Shown: positions 60,086 through 64,000 of the stretch, piece by piece
Position numbering within the stretch: the stretch's first letter is position 1
Layout: each line of letters begins with the position of its first letter
Assembly: GCA_034006985.1 (NCBI GenBank)
Contig: JAVERT010000006.1
Coordinates: 51,017-115,016, forward strand
Length of the DNA stretch: 64,000 nt
Reading direction: 5' to 3'
Source: Gudongella sp034006985
GTDB taxonomy: Bacteria; Bacillota; Clostridia; Tissierellales; Tissierellaceae
Position numbers and translations under genes: made by a program
The notes under the pieces: generated by a model
Told to the model about the DNA's origin: nothing
What the model saw: the letters and a program-made list of their open reading frames with translations, nothing else
Databases searched by the model: none

Positions 60086-61204
60086 ATGAAAAAAATATTG
60101 TCACTATTATTAATTTTTGTACTTAGTATGAGTCTAGCAGTTGGATGTACGCCTGCAGCTCCTACAGAAGAACCAGCAGTTGAAGAACCAGCAGTAGAAG
60201 AACCAGCAGTTGAAGAACCAGCAGTTGAAGAGCCAGCAGTAGAAGCAGGAAAAATTGCAAAAATGGGTTTAGGACAAATTATATCAATCAAAAGTTCAAC
60301 TGACAAAACAGCTGAGAAACCAGCAACAGGTCAAGCAGATGTAACTATTGCAGCTGTAGGATTTGATGCAGATGGTAAAGTTGCAAGTGTAACAATTGAT
60401 GTTGCACAAACAAAAATTGCTTTTGATGAAAACATGATGGTAACATCGGATAAAACAGCAGAAGTTAAATCTAAAAAAGATTTAGGACCAGATTATGGAA
60501 TGACAAAAGCATCAGCAATTGGTAAAGAGTGGTTTGAGCAAATGGAAGCTTTTGAAAATTGGATGATTGGTAAAACTGTTGCCGAAATTACTGGACTTAC
60601 AGTTAAAGAAGTAAACGAAAGTCATAAATCAGTACCTGATGTTCCAGAATTAACTTCTTCAGTAACAATATCTGTAGAATCATATCAAGCAGCAGTAGAA
60701 GAAGCTTGGAATAATTCAATAGATGTAATGGGTGCAGAAAAAGTTGGTCTTGGGGTAGAAACTCATATTGGAAGTTCAAAAGATGCAACAGCTGATACAA
60801 CAGCACAAGCACAGGCTGATACTTATATGGCAGCAACAGCATTTGATGCAGATAATAAAATAGTTGCTACAATAATTGATAATGCACAGGTTAAAATACC
60901 ATATGATGCAGAAGGTATGGTAACAGCTGACAGAGCTGGCGTTTTTAAAACAAAACAAGAATTAAAAGAAGATTATGGAATGCTAAAAGCATCTGCTATT
61001 GGTAAAGAATGGTTTGAGCAAATGGCAGCATTCGAAGCTTGGATGGTTGGCAAAACTGTAGATGAAGTAATGGGATTAAAAGTTATGCAAAAAGATGAAT
61101 CTCATACAGCAGTTCCTGATGTTCCAGAATTAACTTCTAGTGTAACAATTTCTGTAGAAGGATATCAAGCAGTAGTAGAAGAATCAGCAGCAATGGCTAG
61201 ATAA
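60086..61204 (+). CDS. Lipoprotein with Glu-Pro repeats and a duplicated domain
   Basis: 372 residues. Signal peptide with lipobox LAVGC (mature Cys near residue 21), then a stalk of five EEPAV repeats. Two copies of an approximately 150-residue domain follow (about 55-210 and 215-368). Each copy has a FDAD(G/N)K strand, K-x-D-L/E-x-x-DYGM, KASAIGKEWFEQM, an ENWM/EAWM-IGKT/VGKT segment and SH-x-(S/A)VPDVPELTSSVTISVE. The repeated units resemble secreted clostridial proteins of unknown function and are reminiscent of, but not provably, FMN-binding-like extracytoplasmic domains. A cell-surface role is likely. Confidence 0.8.
   Translation: MKKILSLLLIFVLSMSLAVGCTPAAPTEEPAVEEPAVEEPAVEEPAVEEPAVEAGKIAKMGLGQIISIKSSTDKTAEKPATGQADVTIAAVGFDADGKVASVTIDVAQTKIAFDENMMVTSDKTAEVKSKKDLGPDYGMTKASAIGKEWFEQMEAFENWMIGKTVAEITGLTVKEVNESHKSVPDVPELTSSVTISVESYQAAVEEAWNNSIDVMGAEKVGLGVETHIGSSKDATADTTAQAQADTYMAATAFDADNKIVATIIDNAQVKIPYDAEGMVTADRAGVFKTKQELKEDYGMLKASAIGKEWFEQMAAFEAWMVGKTVDEVMGLKVMQKDESHTAVPDVPELTSSVTISVEGYQAVVEESAAMAR
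60171..60245 (+). repeat. 15-bp tandem repeats encoding the Glu-Glu-Pro-Ala-Val stalk
   Basis: About five near-identical copies of GAAGAACCAGCAGTT, varying only at third codon positions. Repeat number could vary between strains by slippage without shifting frame. Confidence 0.85.
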
Positions 61205-61217
61205 TTATATTATTCGA

Positions 61218-61251
61218 AAGGAGTCTTGTTAAAATACAAGACTCTTTTTTA
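61218..61251 (+). terminator. Terminator after the repeat lipoprotein
   Basis: Nine-bp stem GAGTCTTGT/ACAAGACTC (61221-61229 with 61236-61244) followed by T6. Confidence 0.85.
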
Positions 61252-61303
61252 TTTTTACAAGTTAAGAAATTCTATTCATGGGTAAAAGGTTTGGGGAGGG
61301 ATT

Positions 61304-61669
61304 ATGATGAAATATTGTTGGAGCACACTTAGGGTTAACAATTTTGAGGAATCTTTAAAATTTTATAGTGAGATTATTGGTCTTAAGATTCAAAATAAAA
61401 TAGGACAAAGGGGAGATGTTGAGATTTGTTTTCTTGGTGAAGGGGATACCAAGATAGAATTAATATATGACAATGAATATAATAGTGATTGTACATGTGA
61501 AGGAATATCTATTGGTTTTGAAGTTGAGTCTCTTGATGAATTTATAGAATTTTTAGAAGAAAAACGAATAAAGGTACATAGTGGGCCATTTAGCCCAAAT
61601 CCTAGATTTAGATTTTTATTTATTACTGATCCTAGCGGATATAAGATTCAAATTGTTGAAAAAAAATAG
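61304..61669 (+). CDS. VOC-family (glyoxalase/bleomycin-resistance fold) protein
   Basis: 121 residues, two beta-alpha-beta-beta-beta units. RVNNFEESLKFYSEIIGLKI starts the first unit, ETKIELIYD-type Glu falls at the first metal position, and FITDPSGYKIQIVEKK ends the second with the usual Glu/Gln metal position (QIVE). Reaction unknown; could be a lactoylglutathione-lyase-like or resistance protein. GGGAGG precedes the ATG. Its stop codon lies in a terminator shared with the convergent M20 gene. Confidence 0.88.
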   Translation: MMKYCWSTLRVNNFEESLKFYSEIIGLKIQNKIGQRGDVEICFLGEGDTKIELIYDNEYNSDCTCEGISIGFEVESLDEFIEFLEEKRIKVHSGPFSPNPRFRFLFITDPSGYKIQIVEKK

Positions 61670-61693
61670 ATTAAGGATTTCCCTTAATCTATT
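61665..61693 (+). terminator. Bidirectional terminator overlapping two stop codons
   Basis: AATAGATTAAGG/CCTTAATCTATT (61665-61676 with 61682-61693). It contains the end of the VOC gene and the end of the convergent M20 peptidase gene. An A run precedes it for minus-strand termination. Confidence 0.75.
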
Positions 61694-62904
61694 TCCATGT
61701 TCTTTGGAAGCTTAGTGAAGTTTTGAGCTATATTGCTATAAATATCTACAGCATTTACTAAATCTACAATCTTTACATGTTCTTTTTCAGTATGTGCCAA
61801 GGATAAGTCACCAGGACCCAATACAACTGTTGGTATATTGGCATATGTCTTTAAAAGAGCAGCATCAGACCACCCTATGCCTCTTGTTATAGTAGGTTCT
61901 TTATTAATAATTTGTTTAATGCTTTCTCGAACAGCAGTAACAATAGGTTCGTTAAAAGATGTTATTAATGGAGGATGATAAAGTGCTAAAATGCTTTCTG
62001 GAGTAATCTCTATCTTTGCATTGAAGGTGATATCTTCGGCTTTCAATATATCTATTATATCTTGATATTCAGCCATAGCAGTATCTTTATCTTCACCTGG
62101 TATAAATCTTCTATCAATTCTTAATATGCATTTATCAGCTACAGTGCTCGCTTCGGTACCACCCGAGATTGTACCAAAATTCATTACTGAACCACCCATA
62201 TGCTCATCATATTTATCTTTAAGTTTTGGATAAAGGTCTTGTTTAACTCGGCTAATAAAGCTCATAGCTTGCTCTATAGCGTTTACACCTAGTTCAGGTT
62301 TTCCGCTATGTGAAGCTTTGCCATAGAATGTCACATCAAACCATTCAAGACCTCTGTGGCCAATTGCATATTCATAATCAGAAGGTTCACCTACTATTGC
62401 AGCATCAGCTCTTATATCAGATTTTACGATATATTCAGTACCTTCACTCTTTCCTTCTTCTCCAATAACAGCAGTAAATATTATATCACCACCAGGGACA
62501 AATCCACTTCTTTTTATAGCAACTAAAGTCATCATAAAGCTAGCTAAAGCACCTTTCATATCAACGGCGCCTCTACCATATATCTTTCCATCATCTATAA
62601 AAGCAGTAAAAGGTTCAATTGTCATATTGTATGGCAATACTGTATCTGCATGACCGTTAAACATAAGAGAATGTCCAGTTCCATCACCTTTTATTCTAGC
62701 AATAACATTTGATCTTTCGCCTACCACATGTTGAAGTTCTGAATTTATACCTTCTTTAAGCAAATAATTATTAATATACAGAGCTACATTTTTTTCAAAA
62801 CCTAGTGTGTCTTTATGGCTTGGTATTCTAACTAAATTTTGTGTGAGCTCTATTAACTCTTCTTCTTTGTAGAAATCCTTAGGATTGAAATAACTTTCTG
62901 TCAT
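61684..62904 (-). CDS. M20-family metallopeptidase/deacylase (ArgE/DapE/Acy1 group)
   Basis: 406 residues. Metal-binding motifs are in order: FNGHADTV (His, Asp), GRGAVDMKG (Asp), VIGEEGKSEG (catalytic Glu and metal Glu), VGEPSDYE (Asp/Glu) and a late His in LAHTEKEHV. The dimerisation domain lies between (about 185-300) with GHRGLEWFDVTFYGKASHSGKPELG. The family removes N-acyl groups or terminal amino acids; the substrate is not evident. It is monocistronic with AGGAG upstream on the minus strand. Confidence 0.9.
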   Translation of the reverse strand: MTESYFNPKDFYKEEELIELTQNLVRIPSHKDTLGFEKNVALYINNYLLKEGINSELQHVVGERSNVIARIKGDGTGHSLMFNGHADTVLPYNMTIEPFTAFIDDGKIYGRGAVDMKGALASFMMTLVAIKRSGFVPGGDIIFTAVIGEEGKSEGTEYIVKSDIRADAAIVGEPSDYEYAIGHRGLEWFDVTFYGKASHSGKPELGVNAIEQAMSFISRVKQDLYPKLKDKYDEHMGGSVMNFGTISGGTEASTVADKCILRIDRRFIPGEDKDTAMAEYQDIIDILKAEDITFNAKIEITPESILALYHPPLITSFNEPIVTAVRESIKQIINKEPTITRGIGWSDAALLKTYANIPTVVLGPGDLSLAHTEKEHVKIVDLVNAVDIYSNIAQNFTKLPKNMEID

Positions 62905-63029
62905 TTACACATTCTCCTTTCATAAATAAAGCATAAATCTATATATAAATTGTTTATTTATCTTTGTAATAAGGCTATCATATTAATAAGAGGTGTACAA
63001 CAAACTTTAGTTTTAAAGAGGTGACTAAA

Positions 63030-63815
63030 ATGAATATGTTAATATATGAAATGGAAATAACAGAAAAGCATTTGGATTTTTATACAATTATTATTTCAAA
63101 TAACATAGCAGTTGTAAATATTAAATATAATCCATTAACTAAAGATTTAATTTATCCAGAGGATATGAATCCCTTAAATGAGCTTAAAGAAAATGAAGCT
63201 CAACTTAAAGCAATATTAAAAAACAAAAGTATAGATACTTTTTACCCAGGATTTAAGCTTAGATTTGCATTAAGAGATAAAAAAGATGTTATTGCTTATA
63301 ATGATATATCTAAAATAGTGGTTTTAGATAAAAGAGAAAATAGTCATAAAATATATACAACTGATAAAAGTTTAGATAATATTCATCAGATATATACTGA
63401 TGGTTGTTATTTAGAAAAGCTAGGTAGGGGAGGCTACTCCCTTATAATAAAGTCACCTGAGGGAGAGTACAGTACACAATCAATTCAGACAGATAAAAAG
63501 AATAGTAGCCTTATTGAATTGATTGCTGCAATAAAAGCTGTAGAATTATTAAAAGATATTGAAAGATTGAGAATTATCACCGATAGCCAATATGTAAGAA
63601 AAGGTTTGACAGAATGGATTATCAATTGGAAGTTAAACGATTGGAATACAATTAATGGAACCAAGGCTAAAAATATAGAATATTGGAAAAAATTTGACAA
63701 GCTTACAGATGGTAAATATATTGAATTCCAATGGGTAAAAGCTCATAGTGGTCATTTTGAAAATACACTTTGTGACTTAATGGCAAAAGAGGCCGCTAAA
63801 GATGTAACTATTTAG
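63030..63815 (+). CDS. Type I RNase H with unfamiliar N-terminal domain
   Basis: 261 residues. The ATG at 63030 follows AGAGGTG; GTG 63021 overlaps that site. The C-terminal 145 residues are a type 1 RNase H with the four acidic residues: IYTDGC (Asp), SLIELIAAIKA (Glu), IITDSQYV (Asp) and NTLCDLMA (Asp), plus QWVKAHSGH with the catalytic-loop His. The first 115 residues (DFYTIIISNNIAVV, NPLNELKENEAQL, YNDISKIVVLDKR) do not match the small hybrid-binding domain usually found at the N-terminus of bacterial or eukaryotic RNase HI. Confidence 0.85.
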   Translation: MNMLIYEMEITEKHLDFYTIIISNNIAVVNIKYNPLTKDLIYPEDMNPLNELKENEAQLKAILKNKSIDTFYPGFKLRFALRDKKDVIAYNDISKIVVLDKRENSHKIYTTDKSLDNIHQIYTDGCYLEKLGRGGYSLIIKSPEGEYSTQSIQTDKKNSSLIELIAAIKAVELLKDIERLRIITDSQYVRKGLTEWIINWKLNDWNTINGTKAKNIEYWKKFDKLTDGKYIEFQWVKAHSGHFENTLCDLMAKEAAKDVTI

Positions 63816-64000
63816 TAAATTCTTTAGTGATTTATTGAGGTATAATAGAAACAAAGAAGAGCAACTAAACTTTGATAGTGTAAAGTAGCATATGAAAGAA
63901 AAAGAAATCAAAAAAATATTGATTTAGTACAAATGATCTAGAAAAATAAGATTTAATGGTTGTTTCCGTCACCCTTGACCGCATGACAAAACAATGCGCT
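63816..64000. other. Window end with no recognisable gene
   Basis: About 185 bases of AT-rich sequence without a convincing reading frame. The last 40 bases become more GC-rich, which may mark the start of a new element beyond the window. Confidence 0.4.

Noticed and set aside
63960..64000. Start of a mobile element or origin at the window end
   Set aside because: The composition changes in the last 40 bases but there is too little sequence to identify anything.

Overview
The window is AT-rich DNA with strong AGGAGG-type ribosome binding sites, tight operons and U-tailed hairpin terminators. It carries a selenocysteine-containing glycine/sarcosine/betaine reductase component, a pyruvate carboxylase, several ECF and ABC systems, and no respiratory genes. 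This fits an amino-acid-fermenting anaerobic member of the Clostridia (Firmicutes); the species cannot be named from the sequence. I see no rRNA, tRNA, CRISPR array, insertion sequence or phage module. Nearly everything is on the plus strand. The exceptions are a pilin-like gene (18.4-19.4 kb), a three-gene tetrapyrrole-flavoured operon (49.1-51.1 kb) and an M20 peptidase (61.7-62.9 kb).

Layout. 0-5 kb: small unknown proteins, a YgjP-like metalloprotease, a PAS/GGDEF/HD-GYP cyclic-di-GMP protein, a DUF1508 protein and an iron-sulfur flavoprotein. 5.3-13 kb: a decayed small membrane gene, then a MacAB-type exporter bracketed by two complete two-component systems. 13-18 kb: a MarR regulator with a heterodimeric ABC exporter, then a decayed rsgA tail. 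18-24.5 kb: a solitary pilin-like protein, pyruvate carboxylase and a diguanylate cyclase. 24.6-29.8 kb: a DUF3798-type binding-protein ABC importer behind a structured leader. 30-34.5 kb: a cation/proton antiporter behind a fluoride-riboswitch-like element, a ZIP transporter, a GNAT enzyme, and an arsenic-type operon (ArsR, ArsP-like permease, small thioredoxin).

34.5-41.7 kb is the most distinctive metabolic region. It has a GntR regulator, a D-2-hydroxyacid dehydrogenase flanked by copies of the gntR 3' end, then grdX, the pyruvoyl-type proprotein subunit and the selenoprotein subunit of reductase component B. In the selenoprotein an in-frame TGA at 39435 is followed by a SECIS-like hairpin. 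A YkvI-type transporter and an acetate-channel homologue follow. Components A and C are absent here, so this looks like a substrate-specific module that plugs into a reductase core encoded elsewhere.

41.8-49.1 kb: a second heterodimeric ABC exporter, two HD-domain proteins, a DUF1846 protein and a Fur-family regulator. 49.1-51.1 kb (minus): an AhbD/NirJ-like radical SAM enzyme, an ECF S component and a staygreen-family protein in one operon. 51.4-55.2 kb: a second MacAB-type exporter with a cobalamin-binding protein in the operon. 55.2-63.8 kb: metallophosphoesterase, cytoplasmic alpha-amylase, small membrane proteins, a FlK-like thioesterase, a lipoprotein with a duplicated domain, a VOC protein, an M20 peptidase and an RNase H with an extra N-terminal domain.

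Functions were assigned by reading motifs and family resemblance only; no database search was possible. Start codons were chosen by Shine-Dalgarno spacing.
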